A stretch of 64,000 nucleotides of DNA. Origin: Microbacterium maritypicum MF109 (GTDB lineage: Bacteria > Actinomycetota > Actinomycetes > Actinomycetales > Microbacteriaceae). The notes under the pieces are model-generated. The model had not been told where the DNA came from. It ran no database searches and saw only the letters and a program-made list of their open reading frames with translations. Positions within the stretch are counted from its first letter, which is position 1. Each line of letters opens with the position of its first letter. Shown here piece after piece: positions 26,885-37,611 of this stretch. The stretch lies in the NCBI RefSeq assembly GCF_000455825.1, contig NZ_ATAO01000157.1, positions 1-64,000 on the forward strand, given 5' to 3'. A program made the translations under genes and the position numbers.

Positions 26885-26920
26885 GTGCCCGCCGCTCGCC
26901 CGCGAGCGCTTGCGCTGTGA
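26885..26920 (+). CDS. Possible leaderless 11-residue leader peptide of the atp operon (uORF1)
   Basis: GTG to TGA encodes VPAARPRALAL. The start is placed six bases after a -10 box. A perfect hairpin GCTCGC-CC-GCGAGC (26894-26907) lies inside it. Its stop overlaps the GTG of a second micro-ORF as GTGA. It is in the same frame as atpB. Translation is inference from architecture, not conservation. Confidence 0.4.
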   Translation: MPAARPRALAL

Positions 26921-26977
26921 AGCACACCGACCATCGTCGCCCCGGTTCTGACCGGTGCCCCGAAGCTGGAGCCCGCG

Positions 26978-26985
<8 letters not shown>
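26917..26985 (+). CDS. Possible second micro-ORF of the atp leader (uORF2)
   Basis: A 22-codon frame starting with the GTG that overlaps the uORF1 stop, and ending with TAA at 26983-26985, two bases beyond the presumed CTG start of atpB (26978-26980). It could bring terminating ribosomes to the weak atpB start. No homologues can be claimed. Confidence 0.35.
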
Positions 26986-28065
<1,080 letters not shown>

Positions 28066-28092
28066 TCCGAACCGACTTCTGAAGGAGACAGG

Positions 28093-28650
28093 ATGCTGAA
28101 CGCTCTTGTCACGAACCTCGCAGCAGAGGAGGGCGCGGTCAACAACCCGCTCATCCCGGCGTGGTACGACATCATCTGGTCGGGCCTCTGGTTCCTCATC
28201 ATCCTCATCGTCGTGTGGAAGGTCGCCCTTCCCAAGCTGACGAAGATGCTCGACGAGCGGTCCGCCGCCATCGAGGGCAACATCGCCAAGGCCGACGAGG
28301 CGCAGAAGCAGGCGGAGGCGGCACTCGAGGAGTACACGCGTCAGCTCGCCGAGGCGCGTACCGAGGCCGGCGAGATCCGCGAGGCCGCCCGCGAGGACGG
28401 CAAGAAGATCGTCGCCGAGGCGAAGGACGCCGCGACCGCCGAGGCCGCACGCATCACCGCCACCGCGCACACGCAGATCGAAGCAGAGCGTCAGACCGCT
28501 CTCGTCTCGCTGCGCAGCGAGGTCGGATCGCTCGCTCTCGACCTCGCCGGTGGCGTGGTCGGCGAGACGCTCTCCGACGACGCACGTGCGACGGCTGTCG
28601 TCGATCGCTTCCTCGCCGAGCTCGAGGCATCCGAGAAGGCGGCTCAGTAA
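28093..28650 (+). CDS. atpF: ATP synthase F0 subunit b
   Basis: A 185-residue peripheral-stalk subunit. One N-terminal membrane helix (about residues 26-47) is followed by a long charged coiled coil rich in Glu, Lys and Ala that reaches the F1 head. GAAGGAG precedes the ATG. Its TAA stop overlaps the atpH ATG (TAATG), giving translational coupling between the two stalk subunits. Confidence 0.96.
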   Translation: MLNALVTNLAAEEGAVNNPLIPAWYDIIWSGLWFLIILIVVWKVALPKLTKMLDERSAAIEGNIAKADEAQKQAEAALEEYTRQLAEARTEAGEIREAAREDGKKIVAEAKDAATAEAARITATAHTQIEAERQTALVSLRSEVGSLALDLAGGVVGETLSDDARATAVVDRFLAELEASEKAAQ

Positions 28651-29441
28651 TGGGCAGCGCGACCACTCAGGCACTCGCGGCATCCATCAAGACGCTTGCC
28701 GCAGCGAAGGACGTCACTCTCGACACCGCGCGGGAGCTGTTCGCTGCCGCGCATGCCGTGAGCGAGTCGTCCCAGCTGAGCGGCGCGCTTGCTGATCCTT
28801 CCGCACCCGCCGCGGCACGACAGAACGTCGTCGCCGCGGTGTTCGGCGGGTTCTCCGCAGGCGCCCAGGGCGTCTTGAAGACCGCCGTCGCCGAGCGCTG
28901 GTCCCACGCGGGTGAGCTCGTCGACGGTATCGAGGAGCTCGCGATCCGCGCCGCAGCGATCGCGGAGCCCGGCACGGACATCGAGGGGGAGCTCTTCGGA
29001 TTCTCCCGGGTGATCGCGGCGAACCCCGAGCTCGAACTCGCTCTGGGCAGCCGCGTCGGTGGAGAAGACGCCAAGAGTGCACTCGTCGAGCGCCTCCTGG
29101 CCGAAGGCTCCACCAGCGCCGCGACGACGCTGATCATCACGTCGCTCGTGCGCGAGCCGCGCGGGCGACGGGTCCGACGGCTGCTGAACCGGGCGATGAG
29201 CGTCGTCTCGAGCCAGCGTGGTCGAGTGGTCGCCACGGTGCACACCGCGGCCCCTCTCAGCGACGCGCAGCGCGCCCGTCTCAGCGACTCGCTCTCGCGT
29301 CGCTACGACGGCCAGGTATCGCTCAACGTCGTCATCGACCCTGCCGTCGTCGGAGGCCTGCGCGTGCAGATCGCCGATGACGTCATCGACGGCAGCATCT
29401 CCGCACGACTCGCCGACCTTCGCCAGAAGCTCGCGGGCTAA
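28650..29441 (+). CDS. atpH: ATP synthase F1 subunit delta
   Basis: A 263-residue delta subunit that joins the b stalk to the top of the alpha3beta3 head. It is longer than the roughly 180-residue E. coli form, as in other actinobacteria with a delta-like N-terminal extension. The C-terminal conserved part contains [15 protein letters not shown] and [11 protein letters not shown]. The start overlaps the atpF stop by one base; an ATG-initiated longer frame upstream lies within atpF and is not real. Confidence 0.95.
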   Translation: MGSATTQALAASIKTLAAAKDVTLDTARELFAAAHAVSESSQLSGALADPSAPAAARQNVVAAVFGGFSAGAQGVLKTAVAERWSHAGELVDGIEELAIRAAAIAEPGTDIEGELFGFSRVIAANPELELALGSRVGGEDAKSALVERLLAEGSTSAATTLIITSLVREPRGRRVRRLLNRAMSVVSSQRGRVVATVHTAAPLSDAQRARLSDSLSRRYDGQVSLNVVIDPAVVGGLRVQIADDVIDGSISARLADLRQKLAG

Positions 29442-29488
29442 CACGACTTCGCGCGGGGAACCGCGCACCCAGATACAAAGGGAAGACA

Positions 29489-31129
29489 ATGGCAGAACTA
29501 TCGATCAGCCCCGACGTCATCCGTGACGCGCTGAAGGACTTCGCCGCAGCATACGAGCCCTCCGGGGCCGGGGCGACCGAGGTCGGCACCGTCATCGACG
29601 CCGCAGACGGCATCGCGCACGTCGAGGGACTGCCCGGCGTCATGGCGAACGAGCTCGTCATCTTCGCCGACGGCACCAAGGGTCTCGCACAGAGCCTGAA
29701 CGAGCACGAGATCGGTGTCGTCGTCCTCGGCGAGTTCACCGGCGTCGAGGCCGGTCAGGAAGTCACCCGCACCGGCGAGGTCCTCTCGGTCCCGGTCGGC
29801 GACGGCTACCTCGGCCGCGTGGTCGACCCGCTCGGCAACCCGATCGACGGACTCGGTGCCATCGAGACCGAGAGCGTCCGCGCCCTCGAGCTCCAGGCTC
29901 CCGGCGTCATGCAGCGCAAGTCGGTGCACGAGCCGATGCAGACCGGCATCAAGGCCATCGACGCGATGATCCCCGTGGGCCGTGGCCAGCGTCAGCTGAT
30001 CATCGGCGACCGCCAGACCGGCAAGACGGCCATCGCGATCGACACGATCATCAACCAGAAGGCCAACTGGGAGTCGGGCGACGTCAACAAGCAGGTCCGC
30101 TGCATCTACGTCGCCATCGGCCAGAAGGGCTCGACCATCGCTTCGGTGAAGGGCGCGCTCGAAGAGGCCGGCGCTCTGGAGTACACCACGATCGTGGCGG
30201 CTCCGGCGTCCGACCCCGCCGGCTTCAAGTACCTGGCTCCCTACACGGGTTCCGCCATCGGTCAGCACTGGATGTACGGCGGCAAGCACGTCCTCATCAT
30301 CTTCGATGACCTGTCGAAGCAGGCTGAGGCCTACCGTGCCGTCTCCCTCCTCCTGCGCCGCCCGCCGGGCCGTGAGGCCTACCCGGGTGACGTCTTCTAC
30401 CTGCACTCGCGTCTGCTCGAGCGTTGCGCGAAGCTGTCCGACGAGCTCGGCGCCGGTTCCATGACGGGTCTCCCGATCATCGAGACCAAGGCGAACGACG
30501 TCTCGGCCTACATCCCGACCAACGTGATCTCGATCACCGACGGCCAGATCTTCCTCCAGTCCGACCTCTTCAACGCCAACCAGCGTCCTGCGGTCGACGT
30601 GGGTATCTCGGTCTCGCGAGTCGGTGGTGACGCTCAGGTCAAGTCGATCAAGAAGGTCTCCGGAACGTTGAAGCTGGAGCTCGCGCAGTACCGCTCCCTC
30701 GAGGCGTTCGCGATGTTCGCATCCGACCTCGACGCGGCTTCGCGTCGTCAGCTCTCCCGTGGTGCGCGTCTGACCGAGCTGCTCAAGCAGCCGCAGTACT
30801 CGCCGTACCCCGTCGAGGAGCAGGTCGTCTCGATCTGGGCCGGTACCAACGGCAAGCTCGACACGATCGAGGTCTCCGACGTGCTGCGCTTCGAGCGCGA
30901 GCTCCTGGACTACCTGCGTCGCAACACCCAGGTCCTCGAGACCCTCCGCGACACCAACGTCCTCGACGACGCCACGGTCGCCGAGCTCGACAAGCAGACG
31001 GATGCCTTCATCCTGGAGTTCCAGGGTGGCAAGGGACACGCCATCGGCGCCCCGGGTCACGAAGAGCACGCTGCGGCCGAGGCGGAAGACGTCAACCAGG
31101 AGAAGATCGTCAAGGGTCGTCGCGCGTAA
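29489..31129 (+). CDS. atpA: ATP synthase F1 subunit alpha
   Basis: A 546-residue non-catalytic nucleotide-binding subunit of the F1 head. The P-loop GDRQTGKT is at residues 173-180, and the alpha signature [13 protein letters not shown] is intact. The C-terminal tail (about residues 515-546) is acidic then basic, typical of actinobacterial alpha. AAAGGGAAG precedes the ATG. Confidence 0.98.
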   Translation: MAELSISPDVIRDALKDFAAAYEPSGAGATEVGTVIDAADGIAHVEGLPGVMANELVIFADGTKGLAQSLNEHEIGVVVLGEFTGVEAGQEVTRTGEVLSVPVGDGYLGRVVDPLGNPIDGLGAIETESVRALELQAPGVMQRKSVHEPMQTGIKAIDAMIPVGRGQRQLIIGDRQTGKTAIAIDTIINQKANWESGDVNKQVRCIYVAIGQKGSTIASVKGALEEAGALEYTTIVAAPASDPAGFKYLAPYTGSAIGQHWMYGGKHVLIIFDDLSKQAEAYRAVSLLLRRPPGREAYPGDVFYLHSRLLERCAKLSDELGAGSMTGLPIIETKANDVSAYIPTNVISITDGQIFLQSDLFNANQRPAVDVGISVSRVGGDAQVKSIKKVSGTLKLELAQYRSLEAFAMFASDLDAASRRQLSRGARLTELLKQPQYSPYPVEEQVVSIWAGTNGKLDTIEVSDVLRFERELLDYLRRNTQVLETLRDTNVLDDATVAELDKQTDAFILEFQGGKGHAIGAPGHEEHAAAEAEDVNQEKIVKGRRA

Positions 31130-31148
31130 CCGCGTGAGGTACTGACAT

Positions 31149-32045
31149 ATGGGCGCTCAACTCAGGGTCTACAAGCAGAAGATCTCTTCTGCTCAGACGA
31201 CCAAGAAGATCACGAAGGCGATGGAACTCATCGCGGCTTCGCGCATCCAGAAGGCGATGGCACGCGTCAAGGCGTCCACTCCCTTCGCGCGTGCCGTGAC
31301 GAGGGCCGTGTCGGCCGTCGCGACGCACTCGAACGTGGATCACCCGCTGACCCGTGAGTCCGAGAACATCACCCGCTCCGCGGTCGTGATCTTCTCCTCG
31401 GACCGCGGTCTCGCCGGAGCCTTCAACTCGCAGATCCTCCGTGAGGGTCTCGAGGTTGCGGAGCTCCTGCGGGAGCAGGGCAAGGAGCCGGTCTTCTACC
31501 TCATCGGTCGCAAGGCCGTCGGATACTTCCAGTTCCGACGCCTGGCTGCCGCTGCGGAGTGGACGGGCGACACCGACACCCCGTCGTTCCACACCGCGGA
31601 GGAGATCTCCGCGACGCTGCTCGAGTCCTTCTCCCGCGGGGGACAGGACGGCGGCGTCGACGAGATCCACCTCGTGTACAACCGTTTCGTCAGCATGATG
31701 ACGCAGTCGCCCGAATCCGTGCGTCTGCTCCCGCTGGAGATCACGGAAGCCGATGAGTCGGAGGCCGGTAACACCGTTTACCCGCTGTACGAGTTCGAGC
31801 CGGACGCCGAGACTGTTCTCGACGCGATCCTGCCGGTGTACATCCAGAGCCGAGTCTTCAACGCTCTCCTGCAGTCGTCTGCCGCAAAGCAGGCGGCGAC
31901 GCAGAAGGCGATGAAGTCGGCCAGCGACAACGCCGACAAGCTCATCACCGACTACACCCGTCTGCGCAACAACGCGCGCCAGGCGGAGATCACGCAGCAG
32001 ATCGCCGAGATCGTCGGCGGCGCCGACGCCCTCTCGAGCAAATAG
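31149..32045 (+). CDS. atpG: ATP synthase F1 subunit gamma
   Basis: A 298-residue central-shaft subunit that rotates inside the head. The N-terminal helix begins [25 protein letters not shown] in two blocks of conserved residues, and the C-terminal helix contains [19 protein letters not shown]. The length is usual for the family. Lies 19 bases after atpA. Confidence 0.97.
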   Translation: MGAQLRVYKQKISSAQTTKKITKAMELIAASRIQKAMARVKASTPFARAVTRAVSAVATHSNVDHPLTRESENITRSAVVIFSSDRGLAGAFNSQILREGLEVAELLREQGKEPVFYLIGRKAVGYFQFRRLAAAAEWTGDTDTPSFHTAEEISATLLESFSRGGQDGGVDEIHLVYNRFVSMMTQSPESVRLLPLEITEADESEAGNTVYPLYEFEPDAETVLDAILPVYIQSRVFNALLQSSAAKQAATQKAMKSASDNADKLITDYTRLRNNARQAEITQQIAEIVGGADALSSK

Positions 32046-33521
<1,476 letters not shown>

Positions 33522-33523
33522 CC

Positions 33524-33784
33524 ATGGCGCTGCATGTCAGCCTCGTCTCCGCTGATGCGGAGGTCTGGACGGGAGAGGCGAGCCTCGTGGTCGCCAAGAC
33601 CGTCGAGGGTGAGATCGGCTTCATGACCGGCCACGAGCCGGTGCTGGCCATCCTCGCCGAGGGCCAGGTTCGCATCACCCAGTCGGATGGCACCAAGGTG
33701 CTGGCCAACGCGCAGGACGGGTTCCTCTCGATGGAGGGCGACACCCTGACGATCGTTGCCGGCAACGCGGCTCTCATCGCCTAG
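33524..33784 (+). CDS. atpC: ATP synthase F1 subunit epsilon
   Basis: An 86-residue epsilon subunit consisting of only the N-terminal beta-sandwich (VSLVSADAEVWTGEASLVV, EIGFMTGHEPVLA). The C-terminal helical hairpin that inhibits ATP hydrolysis in E. coli is absent, as is common in actinobacteria. The ATG directly after the atpD stop fits the conserved N-terminus; an in-frame ATG inside atpD does not. Ends the operon. Confidence 0.95.
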   Translation: MALHVSLVSADAEVWTGEASLVVAKTVEGEIGFMTGHEPVLAILAEGQVRITQSDGTKVLANAQDGFLSMEGDTLTIVAGNAALIA

Positions 33785-33797
33785 CAGTTCCTGTTTC

Positions 33798-33841
33798 ACG
33801 CGTCCGCCTCGGCACCCGCACGGGTTCCGAGGCGGACGCGT
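33798..33841. terminator. Strong hairpin terminator of the atp operon
   Basis: ACGCGTCCGCCTCGG (33798-33812) pairs perfectly over 15 bp with 33827-33841. Within the loop, ACCCG and CGGGT extend the stem after one mismatch. No long T tract. It begins 14 bases after the atpC stop. Confidence 0.88.
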
Positions 33842-33860
33842 CTGTATCCACCGAGGTTCC

Positions 33861-34607
33861 ATGAAGATCCTGCTCCCTCCGTCGGAGACCAAGCATGAGG
33901 GCGGTGAGGGGTCCCCGCTCGATCTCGCGTCGCTGGCACTCCCGTCTCTGAACGAGCGGCGCGCCGCTGTCGTCGAGGCGCTGATCGACCTCGCTGCCGA
34001 CGAAGAGGCTGCCCGTCGGGTGCTCAAGCTGAGTGCTCGGCAGAGCGGCGATATCGCGCACAACAGGGCGCTTCGCTCCGCTCCCACGATGCCCGCGATC
34101 GACCGGTACACGGGAGTGCTGTTCGATGCGCTCGATGCCCGATCGCTCTCCGTCGCGTCCCGTCGATGGCTGGGTGCCCATGTCTGGATCCACAGCGCTC
34201 CGCTGGGACCGGTGGGCGCGCTCGACGCGGTCCCGACGTATCGGCTGGCCGCCGGCACCTCCGTCCCCGGGCTTCCCGCGCTTCGGCGGCATTGGGCGGA
34301 GGCCACCTCTGCAGCGATCGCGGAGGCGGATCCGTCGTTCGTGCTCGACCTGCGGAGTGAGGCGTACGTCGCGCTGGGGCCCGTGCCGGACTCCGTCTCC
34401 TCCGCTTACGTGCGGGTCGTGACGGAGCACGGGAGGGCCCTCAATCACTTCAACAAGAAATCGAAGGGTGCACTCGTCCGGGCGATTGCCGAGGATCGAC
34501 CACGGGTCGGTTCCCTTCGCGGTCTTCGGCTCTGGGCGGAGAAGCGAGGGATCATTCTCCGCGATGGCGCACAGCCGGGCGTGCTGGAGCTCGTCGTCGA
34601 CGAGTGA
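33861..34607 (+). CDS. yaaA: YaaA-family peroxide stress protein
   Basis: A 248-residue member of the YaaA/DUF328 family. In E. coli YaaA lowers free iron under hydrogen peroxide stress and binds DNA; the same role here is inference. Conserved features are the N-terminal ILLPPSETK, the central YTGVLFDALD, and the C-terminal NHFNKKSKGALVRA segment with its basic surface. The ATG has GAGG upstream. It stands alone between two terminator-like hairpins. The 34608-34719 gap contains only a promoter-like TAGTGT at 34705. Confidence 0.9.
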   Translation: MKILLPPSETKHEGGEGSPLDLASLALPSLNERRAAVVEALIDLAADEEAARRVLKLSARQSGDIAHNRALRSAPTMPAIDRYTGVLFDALDARSLSVASRRWLGAHVWIHSAPLGPVGALDAVPTYRLAAGTSVPGLPALRRHWAEATSAAIAEADPSFVLDLRSEAYVALGPVPDSVSSAYVRVVTEHGRALNHFNKKSKGALVRAIAEDRPRVGSLRGLRLWAEKRGIILRDGAQPGVLELVVDE

Positions 34608-34752
34608 GCAGGGGATCGGCCGGGTGCGCCGTGCGTCCACGCGCGACCACGAGTCGAACGCGCCCGACGGCGTAAGAGACATGCGCGCGTACCCCGGGAA
34701 GCGCTAGTGTGTTCAGCGCATGATGCCGCATCATGACTTTCTGGAGGGAACC

Positions 34753-35583
34753 ATGAACGACTACTACGGCTATGACGGCCTGTCAGGCGGAGCGATCCTC
34801 GCGCTGACCCTGGTCTACACGATCCTGCCACTCGCCATCTACGCACTCTACTCGTGGTTCTACATGAAGATCTTCGAGAAGGCGGGAGTGCAGGGGAAGT
34901 GGCGTGCGTGGGTGCCCGTCTACAGCACGATGATCTTCTACAAGCTCGGCGATCTGAGCCCTTGGCTCGTCCTCTACCTGATGGGTGCCGGTATCCTCGG
35001 CGCGATCATCCCGTTCCTCGGGTGGTTCCTGATCCTCCCGCTCGTCGGCATCGCGGGTCGCGTGGTCGACCTGATCGCCGCCTGGCGCGTCGGGCTGAAG
35101 CTGCAGAAGGACGCCGTCTGGGTCGTCCTCTACTTCTTCCTGCCTCCGGTGTGGCTCGGCATCAACGCGTTCGACAAGTCGCGCTGGAACCCGAGCATCC
35201 AGCCCGCTTCCTGGGCTGCCAACGGTCTGCTCGGCGACCGCACCGCGTGGGAGGGCATCCCCGCTCAGACGTCGGCCGCGGCGCCGCAGCCCGGTTACGG
35301 TGCTCCGCAGGGCTACGCGCAGCCCGGACCGCAGGGATACGCGCCTCCCGCGCAGCCGGGGTACGCACCGCCCGCGCAGCCCGGCTACGCACCTCCCGCA
35401 GGCCCTGCAGCTCCGGCGACCGGTGCCCCGGTTCCGCCGGTGCCGCCGACCACGCCGCCGGCGCCCCCTGCGGCACCGCCCACGGCTCCGCCCGCACCGC
35501 CGACGGCTCCGCCCGCTGCTCCGCCGGCTCCTCCCGCAACCCCGGCGTCACCGCCGACCGATCCCACACAGCCTCCGGCGTGA
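34753..35583 (+). CDS. DUF5684-like membrane protein with Pro-rich tail
   Basis: A 276-residue protein. The first 145 residues hold about four helices with the segment FEKAGVQGKWRAWVPVYSTMIFYK, resembling DUF5684 membrane proteins of Microbacteriaceae. From about residue 175 the chain is a disordered tail with YAPPAQPG-type repeats and then runs of APP/TAPPAPP, probably cytoplasmic and able to bind partners. GGAGGG sets the ATG at 34753; an in-frame ATG at 34720, nine bases after TAGTGT, is an alternative near-leaderless start. Function unknown. Confidence 0.82.
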   Translation: MNDYYGYDGLSGGAILALTLVYTILPLAIYALYSWFYMKIFEKAGVQGKWRAWVPVYSTMIFYKLGDLSPWLVLYLMGAGILGAIIPFLGWFLILPLVGIAGRVVDLIAAWRVGLKLQKDAVWVVLYFFLPPVWLGINAFDKSRWNPSIQPASWAANGLLGDRTAWEGIPAQTSAAAPQPGYGAPQGYAQPGPQGYAPPAQPGYAPPAQPGYAPPAGPAAPATGAPVPPVPPTTPPAPPAAPPTAPPAPPTAPPAAPPAPPATPASPPTDPTQPPA

Positions 35584-35608
35584 TGGTCTGACGGTGTGAC
35601 CTTCTGAC

Positions 35609-35640
35609 ACAGAGCCCCCGACCTCGGTCGGGGGCTCTGT
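35609..35640. terminator. Hairpin terminator
   Basis: ACAGAGCCCCCGAC and GTCGGGGGCTCTGT form a perfect 14-bp stem with loop CTCG, 25 bases after the Pro-rich membrane protein gene. It separates that gene from the next leaderless promoter. Confidence 0.88.
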
Positions 35641-35687
35641 GCTGTTCCGAGTGGTCGTCTATCCGCAGCGGCCGCTAACGTGGGGGC

Positions 35688-36671
35688 ATGGTCTCGTCCC
35701 AGCGCCGTGTGGGTGCCTCCGGTCTTCTCGTGTCCGCCACCGGCCTCGGCTGCAACAACTTCGGGCGCGCGGGGACGAAGACGGAGAGTCTCGCCGGCAC
35801 GCGCGAGGTGCTGGATGCGGCTCTTGCCAACGGCATCACCTTCCTCGACACCGCCGACATGTACGGAGCAGCAGCGGGGGCGAGCGAGCTGCTGATGGGC
35901 GAAGCCCTCGAGGGACGCCGCGACCGTGTGGTGCTGGCGACGAAGTTCGGACACGAGCGCGACATGGGTTACGCGTTCCCCGCTGCCCGGGGTTCTCGTC
36001 GCTACGTGCGTCGGGCCGTCGAGGAATCGCTGCGCCGGTTGCGCACGGACTGGATCGATCTCTATCAGCTGCATCTCCCCGATCCCGAGACGCCGATCGC
36101 GGAGACCACGGATGCCCTCGATGAACTCGTGCGCGAGGGCAAGATCCGCTACTACGGGCACTCGAACTTCGCCGGGTGGCAGATCGCCGAAGCGGAGTTC
36201 ACGACGAGGGCGCGATCGAGTGGCAGGTTCATCTCGGCTCAGAACCACTACTCCCTGCTGGCTCGGGCGGCGGAGCGGGAAGTGCTGCCGGCGGTGGAAC
36301 GCTACGAACTCGGCTTCTTCCCGTACTTCCCCCTGCACAACGGCCTGCTCACGGGGAAGTTCACTCGCGACGGCGGGCCGCAGCAGAGCCGGATCATGTC
36401 GACACGGCGCCACGTGTGGGAGAGCGCACCGTGGGACGCCCTGGATGCATTCCGCGATTTCTGCGATGAGCGCGGCATCACGATGGTCCAGGCGTCGTTC
36501 GGCTGGTTGCTCTCGCATGCGGCGGTCTCCAGCGTGATAGCGGGCGCGACCTCGGTGCAGCAGGTCGAGGCGAACGCAGACGCGGGGGAGGCCTGGCGCC
36601 CCGACGCGGCCGAACTCGCCATCATCGATGATCTGTTCCCGCTGCCGGCCGATCCGGGTGCCAGGGTGTGA
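35688..36671 (+). CDS. Aldo/keto reductase (YajO/Tas-like)
   Basis: A 327-residue NADPH-dependent aldo/keto reductase of the AKR11/YajO-like group, a different subfamily from the copy at 672. The catalytic tetrad is Asp54 and Tyr59 in FLDTADMYG, Lys86 in LATKFG and His129 in YQLHLPD. The cofactor segment near the C-terminus reads SVIAGATSVQQVEAN. The substrate is unknown. The ATG lies exactly six bases after TAACGT with no independent ribosome site, so it is leaderless. Confidence 0.93.
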   Translation: MVSSQRRVGASGLLVSATGLGCNNFGRAGTKTESLAGTREVLDAALANGITFLDTADMYGAAAGASELLMGEALEGRRDRVVLATKFGHERDMGYAFPAARGSRRYVRRAVEESLRRLRTDWIDLYQLHLPDPETPIAETTDALDELVREGKIRYYGHSNFAGWQIAEAEFTTRARSSGRFISAQNHYSLLARAAEREVLPAVERYELGFFPYFPLHNGLLTGKFTRDGGPQQSRIMSTRRHVWESAPWDALDAFRDFCDERGITMVQASFGWLLSHAAVSSVIAGATSVQQVEANADAGEAWRPDAAELAIIDDLFPLPADPGARV

Positions 36672-36704
36672 TCGAGGTGCGCGTGACTTCTACTACGATG
36701 TGTT

Positions 36705-37553
36705 GTGAGTATCCTGCGACCGTCCGACCCGCCGCAGGCCCATCGGAGGCAGCACGTGGCTGAGACGAAGACGCACCGCGTCACGGTTGCGCAGCGCCCG
36801 CTGCTGCTGTCGTGGTCCGGGATCACCGATCAAGGCCGACGCCGGGAGACGAATCAGGACGCGTTCCTCGCCGACTATCCGCTGTTCATCGTCGCTGACG
36901 GAATGGGCGGTCATGCCGGCGGCGAAATCGCGAGTCAGAGCACGGTGGCCCGGTTGCAGGCCGTCGTCTCCTCGGGCAAGGTCGACGGACCGTCGATCGA
37001 GAACGCGCTCGAACTGGCTGTCGGAGACATCGCGGAGCATCCCGAGACCACCGACGAGGGCACGGGGACCACGCTCACGGGGGTGTACTTCGAGACCGAT
37101 GGGGACGAGCCGCACTGGACCGCACTGAACATCGGCGACTCCCGCGTGTATCTCCTTCGCGACGATCGACTGGTCCAGATCACCACCGATCACTCGGTCG
37201 TGCAGGAACTGATCACAGCGGGCAAGCTCAGCCCGGAGGAAGCTGAAGGGCACCCCTACAGCAACGTGATCACGCGTGCCGTGGGGGCGAGTGAGCTCAC
37301 AGCTCCCGATTACGTCTCCATCGACGTGCGTCCCGGTGACCGATTCGTCATCTGCTCGGACGGCCTCACCAAGGAACTGACCGACTACGGGATCCAGCAT
37401 TTCCTCCGGGAGCACGACGATCCGGGTGCCGCGGTGGACGCGATGCTTGCGGCGGCGTTGGAGAACGGCGGTCGCGACAACGTGACCCTCATCATCGTCC
37501 AGGTGGCGGCAGAGGACGACTCGTCCTCCCCAATCGAGAACACCGCGGAGTAA
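36705..37553 (+). CDS. PP2C-family serine/threonine phosphatase
   Basis: A 282-residue metal-dependent phosphatase (PP2C/PPM) that removes phosphate from Ser/Thr. Metal and catalytic motifs are present: RRETNQDAF, VADGMGGHAGG, GTTLTGVY, NIGDSRVYLLR, ICSDGLTKEL and DNVTLI. There is no transmembrane segment, unlike PstP. Two starts are plausible: GTG 36705, five bases after TACGAT, or GTG 36756 with CGGAGG six bases upstream. The next gene is the type VII-like ATPase, suggesting that secretion or its regulation is phospho-controlled; no Ser/Thr kinase is in the window. Confidence 0.9.
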   Translation: MSILRPSDPPQAHRRQHVAETKTHRVTVAQRPLLLSWSGITDQGRRRETNQDAFLADYPLFIVADGMGGHAGGEIASQSTVARLQAVVSSGKVDGPSIENALELAVGDIAEHPETTDEGTGTTLTGVYFETDGDEPHWTALNIGDSRVYLLRDDRLVQITTDHSVVQELITAGKLSPEEAEGHPYSNVITRAVGASELTAPDYVSIDVRPGDRFVICSDGLTKELTDYGIQHFLREHDDPGAAVDAMLAAALENGGRDNVTLIIVQVAAEDDSSSPIENTAE

Positions 37554-37562
37554 CGCTCCAGC

Positions 37563-37574
37563 GCTGTGCACAGC
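37563..37574. repeat. 12-bp perfect palindrome
   Basis: GCTGTGCACAGC reads the same on both strands and lies 37 bases before the ATG of the FtsK/SpoIIIE-like gene. It could be a binding site or chance. Confidence 0.3.
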
Positions 37575-37611
37575 CCTGTTTCACGGGCCGTGATGCGGTC
37601 CACTGGATTCC

